Source: Corylus avellana (Eukaryota > Streptophyta > Magnoliopsida > Fagales > Betulaceae). From it: a stretch of DNA of 64,000 nt. This document shows positions 1 to 11,640 of this stretch, in pieces. Where the stretch lies: positions 37,506,571 to 37,570,570 of the forward strand of contig NC_081542.1 in assembly GCF_901000735.1 (NCBI RefSeq), read 5' to 3'. Made by a program: the position numbers and the translations under genes. Below the pieces are notes generated by a model. That model saw only the letters and a list, made by a program, of their open reading frames with translations. It ran no database searches and had not been told where the DNA came from. How positions within the stretch are numbered: position 1 is the first letter of the stretch; each line of letters opens with the position of its first letter.

Positions 1-1
1 G

Positions 2-229
2 CGTGCAAGCAACAACAACGACAATCGAGCCGATGCCAATGAAGAATTAGCATGGTTAACTTCCGAACGGTATCCGTCGAAGGGGTTTATCCAGATTGGC
101 TTGCCTCTTGAACTCTCACCTTTTAATTGGCTATGCACACCTTCTTTTGAAAGAAATAGCTCATGGTTTAAGGAAGGAAGTCTTGTGGGGTATGGATGTC
201 ATTTCAAGACCGTACCCTCCTCCTTCTAA
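2..229 (+). CDS. possible 3' end of an unidentified coding region
   Basis: A reading frame is open from the window edge to a TAA at 227-229 (about 75 residues), and the base composition is clearly less AT-rich than the following kilobase. A second overlapping frame is open from 60 to a TGA at 267-269, ending in a proline- and arginine-rich tail. Only one can be real, and I recognise neither product. The start and any upstream exons lie outside the window. It could equally be non-coding. The call rests only on openness and composition. Confidence 0.2.
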   Translation, partial: RASNNNDNRADANEELAWLTSERYPSKGFIQIGLPLELSPFNWLCTPSFERNSSWFKEGSLVGYGCHFKTVPSSF

Positions 230-269
230 AAGAATCCAAGACTGGAGAGTGCGTCCAAAGCGGCCGTGA

Positions 270-1466
270 TTGGAAACAGTTTTAACCATTCATTTCACAC
301 ATTCATCATCTTCTTAATTAGTTAGAACTTTTTCTATTAGTATGAAAACTGGAACTTGTTCAAAGAAAAGTCAACTTTTTCTTTGTCACTTTTTTTTTCT
401 TTCCTTTTTTCTAATATATTGCATCCTATGTACTGTAATAATTAAGTTGGACTTGTTGGATGATTCATGCCTCTAGAATCATTACATGATACACGAGCGT
501 ATATGAAATCGAATTCGTGTTTATGTATTAAGTTTGGGTTGTATCCATATTTTGATACAAGTTTATATACATTAATATTAACTCGACTTAGTTATTTAAA
601 TGAGTCAGATTTATCAACCATAACTTATTAATTAGGTGTTGAATTTGTGGGTCGTGTAAAAAATTATCAGTTCTAAATGTGTCGTATGTCAATTTCAAGT
701 TGTATAAAGGCATATGTATAAGATTATATAGGTTAACCATAACTTAACTTATGTAATTAAACCAATCAAATCCCTCAATTTTAATTTAATAATTTTGTGT
801 TAGGTTGATATTGAATTGATAGATTGTGTAAAAAATTGAGTCATATTTTTTGGATGCATAAAAACCACTTCTTTGTTGATGAGAAAAGGAATAAAAATCC
901 ATTACGTTGTTGTGAAAATTCCAACATCAAATATTGTCAGCAAATTGGAATTTGGTCTACTTAATAAATGCAGGTCTAATAGGGTATCGTCATTCATGAG
1001 CAAGTGCTGGTCAATATGATTGACTTGAGAGAGAAAGGTGTATGGATTGGAGTGCAGAAGAAGGCAGCAAGGCTGCTTTAATTTACACAAAGTCTATACA
1101 CATCCTTCATCATTTTGAATCTTGGGTTGCCTTTGACTGAGTATAAGTTAACCCAAGTGCTTTTATTTTATTTTATTTTTTTAATTTTTTTTCGGTTCCT
1201 TTTGTTTTTAATGAACAAATAAATAAACAATTGTTAGTGTTAGGGGAATTATTATTATTATTATTTTTTTAAAAAAATGAATCATTAGATCAGTAAAATA
1301 CATATATAGGCATTACATATTCAATGGTTAATTTGAAGAATAAATAAAAAAAAAAATACAATAGAATATGAAATAGTATTTATCTTCCATATATACTTGG
1401 AGTTTACAAGGACAATACATCATCGTACTAGTTAATTAATTCATGGATGTCGTAATATATTAAACA
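270..1466. other. AT-rich intergenic DNA, nothing identified
   Basis: Short chance reading frames only. I see no splice-supported coding, RNA gene or element with clear ends. Confidence 0.6.
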
Positions 1467-1475
1467 ATTAATTTG

Positions 1476-1805
1476 AGGTTAAATTCACTCTACCCTTTTG
1501 AAATTTTAGGAGTTTTTTAATTCGAACCACAATGTTTAAAAATTAGTAATATACTCTCCTAATGTTTCAAAAATTTTTAATTCAGACTCTCTGTTACTAA
1601 TTTACATCTAATTGGACGGAAATTTTTTTTAAAAAAAAGCATAGAGGGTAATTAGATTTCAGTCCAATTTGACGGGATGAAAATTAGTAACGGAATGTTT
1701 GAATTGAAATTTTTTGAAATATTAAGGGTTACATTGCCAATTTTTAAACATTGTGGTTCAAATTGAAAAACCTTTGAAACTTCAGGGGTAAAGTGAATTT
1801 AACTC
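1476..1805. mobile_element. Mutator-type MITE with 9-bp target duplication
   Basis: The ends are inverted repeats: the left begins AGGTTAAATTCACTCTACCC and the right ends GGGTAAAGTGAATTTAACTC, and similarity extends inward over roughly 100 bp. The element is flanked by an identical 9-bp direct repeat ATTAATTTG at 1467-1475 and 1806-1814. Nine-bp duplications and long inverted termini are typical of Mutator-like elements. There is no coding capacity, so it is non-autonomous. Confidence 0.75.
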
Positions 1806-1814
1806 ATTAATTTG

Positions 1815-3268
1815 GTTTTTTTTTTCTTCAACTTTGGCTTGATTTATGGATTCAAAGAAAACAACGAGACCTTGTAAGAATTACAATATGTTTTAAGCAA
1901 ATCGATCTTCAAGAAACTTCTTTTTACGCTGTTGGCCGGGCGGCCATGATTGTCTTCAGCAATGAACTAATTCGTTTCTTCAACAATTTGGAACATTCAC
2001 AAGCCCAAGAGAGCAAGTGCAGGTGTTTGGGTAAATAAATCAATAATAGATTAAGATTTAAGACTCAATTGATATATAAAAAATAAAACTATTATCTATT
2101 CAATATATGTTAACAAAATATAAATAAAATAAAACACAAAAAAATAGTTATTTCTTAATATATTTCAATTTCTAACTAAATCACTTATCAAAATGAAACC
2201 CAACGTTCTTTTATATCTCGAAAATTATATATGATTGAATTTGTACTAAATTGTGCAGTAATCTCTCTTTCGATGTACAACATCAAAGAGTCAGTCAGAA
2301 ACTTATTTTCAATTTTGTTACAAAATCTAATTTTGATAATATTCATGGCCGGAAATGGTCAATCAGCAGTTGCATTATAATATTGGCTGTTGTTGGTTGT
2401 ATTAATTAATGATCAATTTAATGTTGCATGTGCATGGTATTAATTATTAGAATCGTGAGCTACTCTTTGGGGACGCCTTATAGGCTGTTGAAAAGAGAAA
2501 ATAATCAAGACTGCTCAAGCTGGTTAAAATCAAATCAAATATTAATAATCCAAGTCAAAGGTGCAAAACTAAGACATGCTACCTTCCGACAACATGTTGC
2601 TCACTTTATCCTGACCACCAATGTCCCAAACATTCAAGCTAATTAATATTTTTATTTTCCATAGTCCCCTCATTAAATCCTGACAAAAACAAAAAAAAAA
2701 AGAAATGAAAATAAACAGTATATCATTGCATAAAGCAACGGCACTAGAGTATTTGCATATAACATTTTAGAGAATATATACTGACCAAATATTTAACTGA
2801 TAAAATGGGATTATTAATAAACAAATACCAAATATTTTTTTGGTGTTTACCTGTGGGCTTTTGTGTTCTCCGCCGACGTCTTTAGTGTTCTACAGTGTAC
2901 GACGGGGTTCTGTGGTGTCTGCATCATAGCCACCGCCAAAAACAATGGTTGCGGTGCCTCCAACAATCGGGACAATAGTGTTTATTGTGGTAATTATTCA
3001 GTTATGAAATTATAAAATTGGTTATCTTATAAGTGGTCAAGGCGCCCTTTAGTAACGTTTTTGTTTCAATACTATTCATCATTTTTTTTTTTTTAAACAT
3101 TTTCTTACTTTTTATATCACATCAATAACTTTTTATTATTATTCAAATAAAAAAATAACTACAAAACAAATTTTTTTCATTTTTCCATACCAAGCATTCT
3201 TATTTTTTGACTTTTTTTTTTTAAAAAAAAATTTTACTTTTTTTTTTTACATCAATTAATTTTTGCTA
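1815..3268. other. AT-rich intergenic DNA
   Basis: No supportable gene. Around 3040-3260 there is T-rich sequence resembling the interior of the Tourist-like MITEs at 14579 and 14914, but without recognisable ends. Confidence 0.5.
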
Positions 3269-3276
3269 CAATATCG

Positions 3277-4078
3277 TAGGGGTATCAACCCGATCCGGTT
3301 TCCCGGTTTTTGGCCAAAACCGGAACCGGAACCGGGGTACTCCGGTTCTCGGTTTTGGGAAACCGGAACCGGAATTGGGACCTCGGTTAACCGGGGTCCC
3401 GGTTACCGGCCGGTTTCGGTAACCGGTTTTTGAAGAAAATTAGTTTTTAGACTTATTTTAGGTATTGGGCCTTAAATAAGCCCATTTTTTTCATAAGTTA
3501 ACTCATTTAAAAAAAAAAAAAAAATCTATTAGTCTTTTTGTCTAAATTAAATAGGCTTTGTTGTGACTATTCCAAATAATTAAAAAATAAACCTAAAAAG
3601 CCCAAAAATCCTAAAAAATCAATGTTTTTGCCTATACGGGCCTTAGAAATAAAAATTCAATTTTTTAAAATACCCTAAAAATCATTTTAAATTAGGTACA
3701 TAAAGAAAACATTAAAACAATAAAAAGTAAAAATGGAGAAGTGAAATGAAGAAGAGGACTAGAGGAGAAAATGGAGAAGAGGAGGGGCTTGCGGTGTGAT
3801 GTGAGAAAAGAAGATGAAGGGGACTTAGGAGAGAAGTGAGAACCGGAGACGGGAGACCTAAACCTAAGCGTAAAAAAATTAAAAAATATTAATATATATA
3901 ATATAATAATATATAAATATTATTTAATAAAATATAAACCCGGTTCCGGTATTCTAGGTAAAAATTTGGTACCAACAACAGGGGTACCTGATTTTTGAAT
4001 TTTTCAAACCGAAACCGGAACTAGGTCCCCGGTTTCCCAGTTCCGGTTTCGGTTTCCTGGTAATTTTTGACACCCCTA
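3277..4078. mobile_element. hAT-type non-autonomous element with CCGGTT-rich termini
   Basis: It starts TAGGGGTATCAA and ends TTGACACCCCTA, the common plant hAT terminus. The flanking 8-bp repeats CAATATCG (3269-3276) and CAATATCA (4079-4086) match at 7 of 8 bases. Both subterminal regions (3290-3430 and 3940-4060) are packed with CCGGTT/AACCGG motifs in both orientations, the sort of clustered short motif that hAT transposases bind. The 802-bp body has no transposase. Confidence 0.75.
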
Positions 4079-4437
4079 CAATATCAGATCAAAATTGTTT
4101 AATAAACACAAGTTTTTCTCTGCTGGCTTTCTGATAAGGATTCTAAGATCTCTTTATCTTATTTCTTAGTAAATAAGACGAAGAGACGAACCTGTAATCA
4201 ATTATCAAGTTAATTAAGTTATAATTAAAGCACACTTAACGGTAAAGTTTAGAAATTTAGGCTTTATTTGTCATATAAACAAATCCGAAACACCCTCTTG
4301 GGATAATTTTGCAAATAAAAAATCGAAGATCGTAAGAGTTGCCGTTTCCTGTGGCAGTCAGGAAACGCACCGTTTCAGCAAGCCTCATTCTCTCTGACTC
4401 TGAGCGAGATTCACATCGTTTTGTTGGCTCCGAAAAC

Positions 4438-7400
4438 ATGTTGGCAGCAACACTCTCTTTCCCTTGTTACGCAAAGCCCAGACGTCTAACAATCAGGAAT
4501 TCTGTAACGAATTTCTCTAAGTGCAACTCTCTGAAGCTCAGAGCGTCTCTCTCTGACTATCCCCTTGCAAGCAGAATCATGGTTAGAAGTAAAGTCATTT
4601 CTGTTCTCTTTTATATATATCTATGGTTTCCCATTTTCTTTGTATAAATTTGATTGATTTATCATCTGGGTTTTCTTCCGTGAATGGTATATTTCATTAA
4701 CTCTTTATTTATTTTTAGTTTGAGAGCTTGTTGTTACTCAAACTTTTGACTGATTTCTCATGTGGGTGGTCTTCAATTAGTGGAATAATGCACGAGTTTT
4801 TTCATTTTCTTCCACTTTCAGATTTTGTTTGTTTGTTAGTGCTGTTGTTTACTTGATTTTTGAGTTTGTTAAGTTCTGTTAGTTTTTTGCTACTTAAATC
4901 TTTTCATTTATATGCAACTTCGGTTGAATTCCATCTGGGTTTTCTTCAATCAGTGATAAAATTCATGAATTCTTGAGTGTGTTACTATTTGAGAATTTGT
5001 TGTTCTCTTAGTACCTCTGTTCCTTGTGCAATTACGTGTTTAGATTCTTCATTTGTACCAATGGTTCCTTTTATGTGAAATACTCTAGAAGCTTCTGAAA
5101 GTGTTTTGCCCTTGTTCACTTGGCCTGTGCATTTTCTATTCTAAATCTTAGGAAGGTATCCCTACATAATATATATGCTTAAAGACATGAGTTTCTTAGA
5201 GTGGGAGTATCTTTCTAGCAGTATCTCATATGTGCATTTTCAAGTGCAGTCCTATGCAATTGTCGACTTCTAAATTCACTGCCTTATTAAGGATGGAATG
5301 AAGCAGGAAGATCACCTTACTTGCTTCCATCACCAAAAAATATTTTTTTTTACAAGTAATATAATTTTATCAAAAAGCGAAAGGGGCACGGCTCAAGTAC
5401 TTAGGAAGTTTACAAGAGAGACACCCTAACTAAAAAAAAGGAAAAAGAAAAAAATCAAGAATATCATTAAAGCTAGTAATATAAAAGGCACTCAAAGGTG
5501 GTGTCTAGTGGTATAGGATTTTTGAGGAAGAAGACATTTAGATCCCACCACCATTCTCTTGCAATCCTCAAAACTACAATAATTTCTTTGTCTCTAAATA
5601 CTCCACATTTAGCAAGACGTGATCATCTTCCCCATTGCTACCCTTTGAGGTGAGCCACATTGCCCTTTTCAGCAAGTAAAGAGATCCACCACGCACCTAG
5701 ACATGACCCACTTTAACCTATAATGGGTGAAGATAGAACTCCATAAGGCATAAGCAATCTTACAATGGAGTAGGAGGTGATTTACAAATTGTCCATTCTT
5801 CTTGCACATGCAACACCAATTTACCACTTTGAGATGGCGTTTTCTTAAGTATCTAACTTGAGGATATTTCCTAAAGCGGCCGACCACTTAGAATGCGACT
5901 CTTGGAAGAACCTTACTTCGTCAAATACTCCTCCTAGGGAAGGGGCCACTGTTATGGGAAATAAGGACACTATAGAACGATCTAACATCAAGCAACCCTC
6001 TTTTGGAAGGGGCTCAACACAACTTGTCCTCACCAAAAAATAATTAGAGATCAATATCAATAGATGTCAGAGAAAATTTTGATGATGAAAAACGTTATCT
6101 ATTTTTTTGAAACTGGAAATGATATCCCACTTTGCAGAAATTATAGAATAGTTAAAGTGTTCTATATTTATATTCACTTTCATATAAAAGTTGAGTGTCC
6201 GTGTATGTAAAAATGCTGCATGCTTTGTGGTGTTGCAATATGTAATCCTTTAATATGAAGTTTTCAATAAATAGTTCAAGTATTACTGATGGTCTAAATG
6301 TTTTACTAGTTAACCAAATAAACACTGTTGTAAAGGGAAAAAAAAAGTATAAATAAAATAAAATAAAACAAACACAACAGAATTATGAAAAGCAGTGGTT
6401 CTGGTTTACACAAAACACACATAGTAAACTGTATAGTGCTCAACTTATTTTGCAGCAGAAACATATGTATGTACTTTTATGAGATAAGAAGTTTACCATA
6501 TGCTTATACCTTTTACTTTCTTGTTACTGTATGTTTTGTTATTAAAGATACATGAGAAAGAAAAAAGATTTACAAATGAATATGGTGGTTGCTGCTTAGG
6601 GTTTGTGGAAGATGGTGGTATATCCTAGCTGGCATAATTATTTGAAAGGACTTTAAAGGTTTGAGCCAGTCAAGGGTGGAAAACTGATAGTTTTGGAATC
6701 AATCAATGATATTCTTTTCCGTGGAAGTTTAGGCTACAGTTATTGAACAAATGATTTCAAAAAGAAACAAGACTTTTTTTCTCTGAAACTTTGAGATAAG
6801 TTATTCAATTTGTGTTCATGTTTTCACATGTGCAAGGAGGTTCTCTCCTGCTCTATACTTTAATCAAAGTATAATTTCCTGAACAGATTCCACACTTATT
6901 TATCTCCATTCAACTCACTGAATTGGGTAATATTGGAAAATTTTTGGAGTGATGCTTCTTTGAAGTCTACCCCTTCTCCCATAAAATATATGAGATAACT
7001 ATTTAAATTTTATCCAATTCCTGAACTAATTGTTACTTAAGCTTTGATTACTGAAATGGGGGTTTTTTTCCAGCATGATAAAATAGTTAGAAAATTTGGT
7101 TATTGTAAGTAGCTGTATTAGTTTTCAATAAACAATTAAACATACATAATACTTTTACTGTGTATCATGAATGGAGATACTTGCAATTTACTTTTATTTT
7201 CTGCATTAAATAGCTCGAAATTCAATGTTATAGACTTATAGTTGACTCTGTTGTATGGTTTCATTAACTTTATGAAACACTTAACTCGATTGACCCTTTA
7301 TTAGTCTTTTTAATAAGTAATTTTAATATTTAGATTTGAACACTCTATTGAGTCTTGGTATTTTCTACATTGTACCATTTATTTTTCAAATCCATTTTGA

Positions 7401-9304
7401 TTATACTTGGTTTTGTTTACTTTTATACTAAAAATATATTTTTTTAAGTGTCACCGGTATCATATATTGTTGCTTTGTGAACTAAGCATGTATGACTATT
7501 TAACTTTTATATCTAGTCTATTATTATTGAACTGTTAAGATGTAGTATGATGAGCCTATCTTCAGGGTTTTCTTCCATTACTACTATAATTTAGAAATTT
7601 TATTTATTTATTTATCTTTTTAATCTGAGAGTGTTGTTATTTGATTTATGCTTGATTTCTTATCTGGCTTTTCTTCAATTAGTGGTATGATGCGTGATTT
7701 TGAGTTGTGTTGGTAGTGTTTTATGTCAATTCTATTGCTAATATGATTTCATAAATTTTTGTTAATGAAAATTTGCTTTGCCTTCCATTTAGGTATGAGT
7801 AATGCTAGAAATCACATTTTTATTCCCAATTATTCCGCAATGTTGATGTCACAGTCCCAACCAACCATTAGATCAATCATTGTTAAAAAAAAAATAAAAA
7901 ATTCAAGGGTTGGTTAGGACTAACACATGGCATTGTGAAATAGTTGTGGGATAAAAATGTGGTTTTTAGCATTACTCTTTGAGTATTTCTCCAATTAGCA
8001 ATTTAATTTAGGTACACATTTTACCGAATGATTGGTAACCCTCAAGGAGGGTGGGGGGTTGTGAAGCCTACTTGTTTCTTGTTTGGCTAAAATGCATCTT
8101 GGTCTTTTAAGTTTGAGTTTGTTGTTCCCTGAAGTTTTATTTTTTATGATGTTAACCCGGAAGTTAGGATTTGTGATTACTTTGGTCATTCCATCAAGTG
8201 TTTTCAACAGTGGACATGTTTATTGTCATACGTCACTGAATAAGTATAAAATAAACTTAGTATTAACTTTTCTTACATTTGCTGGGAAGGTAAATAGATT
8301 GCTGTCCCATCACCAGGAGTTGAATTGGTGAGAATTCCCCAAAAAACTATAATTTATTTCAAGCGTCATCTTTATCACAAATTGCTGCTTCTCATGGGTG
8401 ATTAATGTAAGCTTTGTAGATCGATTATGTTCGATTATCTAACCATTTAGATGTAGTCGTGATTTCTGCCCTCTGATAACCTGGACATTGGTTGAATGAG
8501 CACAGAGCTTGTCAGTTCTGGATGACTTTTCTTGGGCCATGATGTGGGGTTGTTGGTTATGATTATACAGTAGTATACATATATTAACTTTGGTAGATGT
8601 CTTTTCCTGTCCACAATTCTTGATTTTGTTTACTTAATCTCGCTAGAATGAAATAGCAAAAGTTGTCACCATTTTTTGCATATTATCCATCTTGATCGCT
8701 TGATTCACAGGACCCGGAAACACTTGCCTGTCGCATGTTGCGTTCAATTGCTTTTTAAATGCAACAGACTTTTCTCAAATTCTTGATCAATAGCTCTCTT
8801 TGTTCTAATAATGTATATTGAAGTGCAGATTTACCATATTCAACCAGTGAAAGTAGTCTGCGTCAGGAATTTTCAAATTTTGGCGAGATTGCTGAAGGTA
8901 AATCATCTTGAGCACTTGGTATGTTTGATAGTTTCTTCCCTCTTTTTTCACTGTGTCACTGTATTTACAATCTCTGGCAGTGAAGCTAGAAAAGAATGGA
9001 GCCAGAAAGTGGTCAAAGGGGTATGCATTTATTCAGTATACTTGTCAAGAAGACGCCATGCTAGCCCTAGAAAATATGGATTACAAGGTTCTACTTTGCC
9101 ACCTCTCTCTTGTTATTCAGCTCAGAGATTTACCTAAAATAGTATTTATCTTTTTTTTTTCTTCAGAATTTTGATGGCAGGGTGATTTATGTTGAGCTGG
9201 CAAAGCCTGGGGGCAATGCCTTTGGAGGACGCCCAAGAACCTCTGGACCCCCAAAGGTGCAGCATTTGCAGGAGCAAGATGAGGTGCCAGATTGCTGGTA
9301 CTAA
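4438..9304 (+). CDS. organelle-type RRM RNA-binding protein (ORRM6-like), 154 aa
   Basis: I assemble four exons: 4438-4588, 8829-8897, 8981-9087 and 9167-9304 (stop TAA), all with GT...AG introns and continuous phase. Residues 1-45 are Ser/Arg-rich and poor in acidic residues, like a plastid or mitochondrial transit peptide. Residues 47-123 form a single RRM: RNP2 is IMVRNL (47-52, spanning the exon 1/2 junction) and RNP1 is KGYAFIQY (86-93). The tail is short with no second domain. This architecture resembles Arabidopsis ORRM6 (a chloroplast RNA-editing factor). That assignment is from recalled similarity and needs a search. ATG 4438 is the first in-frame ATG. Intron 1 is 4.2 kb and holds a LINE fragment and a MITE. 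Exons 2-4 encode the same protein as the inverted copy at 50612-51087. Confidence 0.85.
5343..6029 (-). mobile_element. 5'-truncated LINE in intron 1 of the RRM gene
   Basis: Minus-strand fragments encode the zf-RVT region of a plant LINE ORF2, with the pattern WCCMCKKNGQFVNHLLLHC at about 5750-5830, but the frames are shifted and stopped. The 3' tail appears as a T run at the left end. A 13-bp direct repeat TCACCAAAAAATA flanks it at 5330-5342 and 6030-6042, so this is a genuine target-primed insertion, antisense to the host gene. Confidence 0.8.
7797..7978. mobile_element. short MITE in RRM intron 1
   Basis: The ends are inverted repeats of about 27 bp with a few mismatches (left GAGTAATGCTAGAAATCACA, right end ...TTTTTAGCATTACTC). 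The element is 182 bp, non-coding, and present in both copies of the locus (also 51938-52119). The target duplication is not clear, so I do not assign a superfamily. Confidence 0.6.
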
Positions 9305-10360
9305 CCAATTTGTTTTGGATTAAACCAAGAATATAGGGAAAAAGAACAAAAACCAGTTGGGGAGCTGCAGCACTTGTAATTTTCTCATTCTTAGTGATAA
9401 AATGGTATATTAATTTAATATATACAATATGTTTTGTATATGTATGTTTTTTTTCCTGAGCAAGTAAGAAAGACAAGAAAAAAATAATAATAATAATTAA
9501 AAAAAGACACATGATTTTTTAATATGATTTGCTTTGTCCAGAAAGGACGATTTTGAATATGTATTTGTTCAACCAGCATGTGCAATCTTTTTCTTCAAGG
9601 GAATTGATTTCATTGGACCAAGAAAAGGTCGAGTTGACTTTTCAGTCAAATTTGGACTTTTGAATTTCTGTATTTATTATTTTTTTTAAAAAAAATCATT
9701 TAGTCCATTCAAATCTTACTAAAATTTATGATTAAATTTACAACGGTACTATTAAGACGGCCGTTTTGTCTTGACTCAAAGCTGATTTCTGAAGAAACTT
9801 TTGCTCAGCTTTCCCAAACCCTAGTGAAGAAAGCCAGGTTGGGAAAATTATTTTTGTCTTGATATCATCATGTAGCAATAGCAGCATTCATGTAATGCCC
9901 ATTGCTTTTATTTATTTTCGTCTCTGTTTAGAAAAAAAATTAAATAATATTATAAAAATAGAGAGAAGTTATGGTGCAAGTAAATAGAGCACAATTTGGC
10001 TCGTAGGCGTTCGATAGATAGAGTTAATATTTTTGGTGATAGTATTTAAATATTCAGATTTTTGTAAGCTTGTTCAAATGAACTTGGGGTTCGTTCGAAT
10101 GAAGGGAATCTTCATGTGGCAATCCTATGTGAGGATGAGAGAAAATTGGACAGCTAAGATTCAAACCTAAGGAAGTTGAATGAGAATGACATCTCTACAT
10201 TGCAGTGACACGCCGAGTTGTAGGTGAAGATGGATGGTTGAGATTTGATCTGTTAGGCTTGTTCGAATGTCCTACAGGTTCATTCGAACGATCAGAGGTT
10301 GGCATGCATGAGTAGATGAGATTCAACGTTCAACTTTCTTCCCCTTCCTTTGTTCTAGTA

Positions 10361-10361
<1 letters not shown>
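9305..10361. other. 3' flank of the RRM gene
   Basis: AT-rich sequence without further coding. The 8-bp site GAAGTTAT at 9965-9972 is the unoccupied target of the LINE found at 45988-49943 in the other copy. From about 10050 to 10300 there are several CATTCGAAC-like motifs in both orientations whose significance I cannot tell. Confidence 0.6.

Positions 10362-10424
<63 letters not shown>
10362..10424. repeat. (TA)n(GA)n compound microsatellite
   Basis: About 16 TA units are followed by about 15 GA units. The paired tract at 45421-45492 in A' has a longer TA part and a shorter GA part, a length polymorphism between the two copies. Confidence 0.9.
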
Positions 10425-10428
<4 letters not shown>

Positions 10429-10712
10429 GAGTTCAAGAGCAAGCTTGAAGAAAGATGTTGCAAAGGGGCAAATATCTCATCTGTTATGTAAAGGTTTTCT
10501 GGGTATTTTTTGTTAAAGTTTTGGAGAATGATAGTTTGTAGATGCTTCAGTACGTATTATAGTACGTATTATAGTGAAGTTTGTTCGTGAGTGTTGTTGT
10601 ATTGTTGTTGAAGTTATGATGTTCAATTTTGGGAAAGGGTTTGAATATGTATTGTTGAAGAGTAAGATTTTTATTTTTATTTTTATCTTATTTTATTTTT
10701 ATTTTTTAAAGA

Positions 10713-11276
10713 TGTTTGAGCAGTTTTCCAAATGGTGATGTGGAGGGGGCCCTGTGTAACCGAGGGATCAACTAAGTAGCTAACTGAATAATCAACAAAA
10801 AGAAAGGATCAAAGCTACTGGCGTTGTTCGGCCAGAGGAAGCTCCGATGCCTAAGTTAGTCACAGTGTTTAAGAGAAAGATGAACTTGAAGATTATGTAT
10901 GAGATAAAAAATATGCTGGATATTCTATTTTGGAGGGTAAAAAGAAGTTACCGAAATAGTGAGAGGGGGCCCCCCTTTTATAGGCATCGGGTTGTACCTG
11001 TTCATCTAACACTGTGAACCTACCGAGGGTCCACGTGTCGTTAATATATCGAGAAGCAGTAAATAAGATATTTATTCAGATATGTCTATCATTCTTGAGG
11101 GTAACACTCGGTTATTAACTCAGGCTCGGCTAACCGAGCCTGATAACCGAGTGTCGATAATATACTTTCAGATAAGCCGAAATTTGCCGAACATGAATTT
11201 GTTTTGAACAGTAAAAATGACTGAGCTTTGGGAATGGGCCGACAGACTTTGTACTGGGCCCAACCCAGCTGATTCA
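10713..11276 (-). mobile_element. Ty3-gypsy-type LTR, end of an insertion absent from A'
   Basis: Read on the minus strand, this is an LTR ending ...GCTCAAACA at 10713, with a TATA box (CCTATAAAAG) near 10976-10985. It matches the LTR at 52363-52686 with about 3 percent difference, and there the LTR is followed by a primer-binding site and gag. The host sequence is interrupted at 10712; A' runs uninterrupted through the corresponding point (about 45143-45147). A strong hairpin lies at 11104-11154: ACACTCGGTTAT / ATAACCGAGTGT outside and CAGGCTCGG / CCGAGCCTG inside. It is truncated by the N gap. Confidence 0.8.
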
Positions 11277-11376
11277 NNNNNNNNNNNNNNNNNNNNNNNN
11301 NNNNNNNNNNNNNNNNNNNNNNNNNNNNNNNNNNNNNNNNNNNNNNNNNNNNNNNNNNNNNNNNNNNNNNNNNNNN
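11277..11376. other. assembly gap, 100 N
   Basis: Exactly 100 N, the conventional size for a scaffold join of unknown length. It interrupts a gypsy element. Confidence 0.98.
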
Positions 11377-11532
11377 ATGCTATAGTCTAGATGGAATTCT
11401 CAATTCCACTTATGACTACGAACAACAAGTTTTATAAGTTGTAAGGACCTTTGAGTATGATTTTTTGTGATACCCACACCATCACTCAAATACAATGTAT
11501 CTTAGGGATCTCACATGCATATAATTGGACCA

Positions 11533-11568
<36 letters not shown>

Positions 11569-11640
11569 TCCATGAGAGAATAAGTGTATACGTTTTTTGT
11601 TCTAATCAAAACACTATTCATTCAATGGGAGTTTTGGACA
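11377..11640. other. contig start with (AC)n tract
   Basis: This is the left end of the long contig. It contains an (AC)n microsatellite at 11533-11560. No gene is seen. Confidence 0.6.

Larger units (their letters stand above)
7654..10712 (+). repeat. block A, near-identical inverted copy of 45143-52262
   Basis: Coordinates x here pair with about 59916-x in A' (for example RRM exon 4 at 9167-9304 pairs with 50612-50749). Differences are a few substitutions, small indels, microsatellite length and a 4-kb LINE present only in A'. The block ends on the right at a gypsy LTR. Its left pairing stops because A' runs into an N gap. Confidence 0.95.

Noticed and set aside
8083..9174. Several intronic frames repeated at 50742-51921
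   Set aside because: They are intron and exon sequence of the RRM gene read in wrong frames; their repetition only reflects the A/A' identity.
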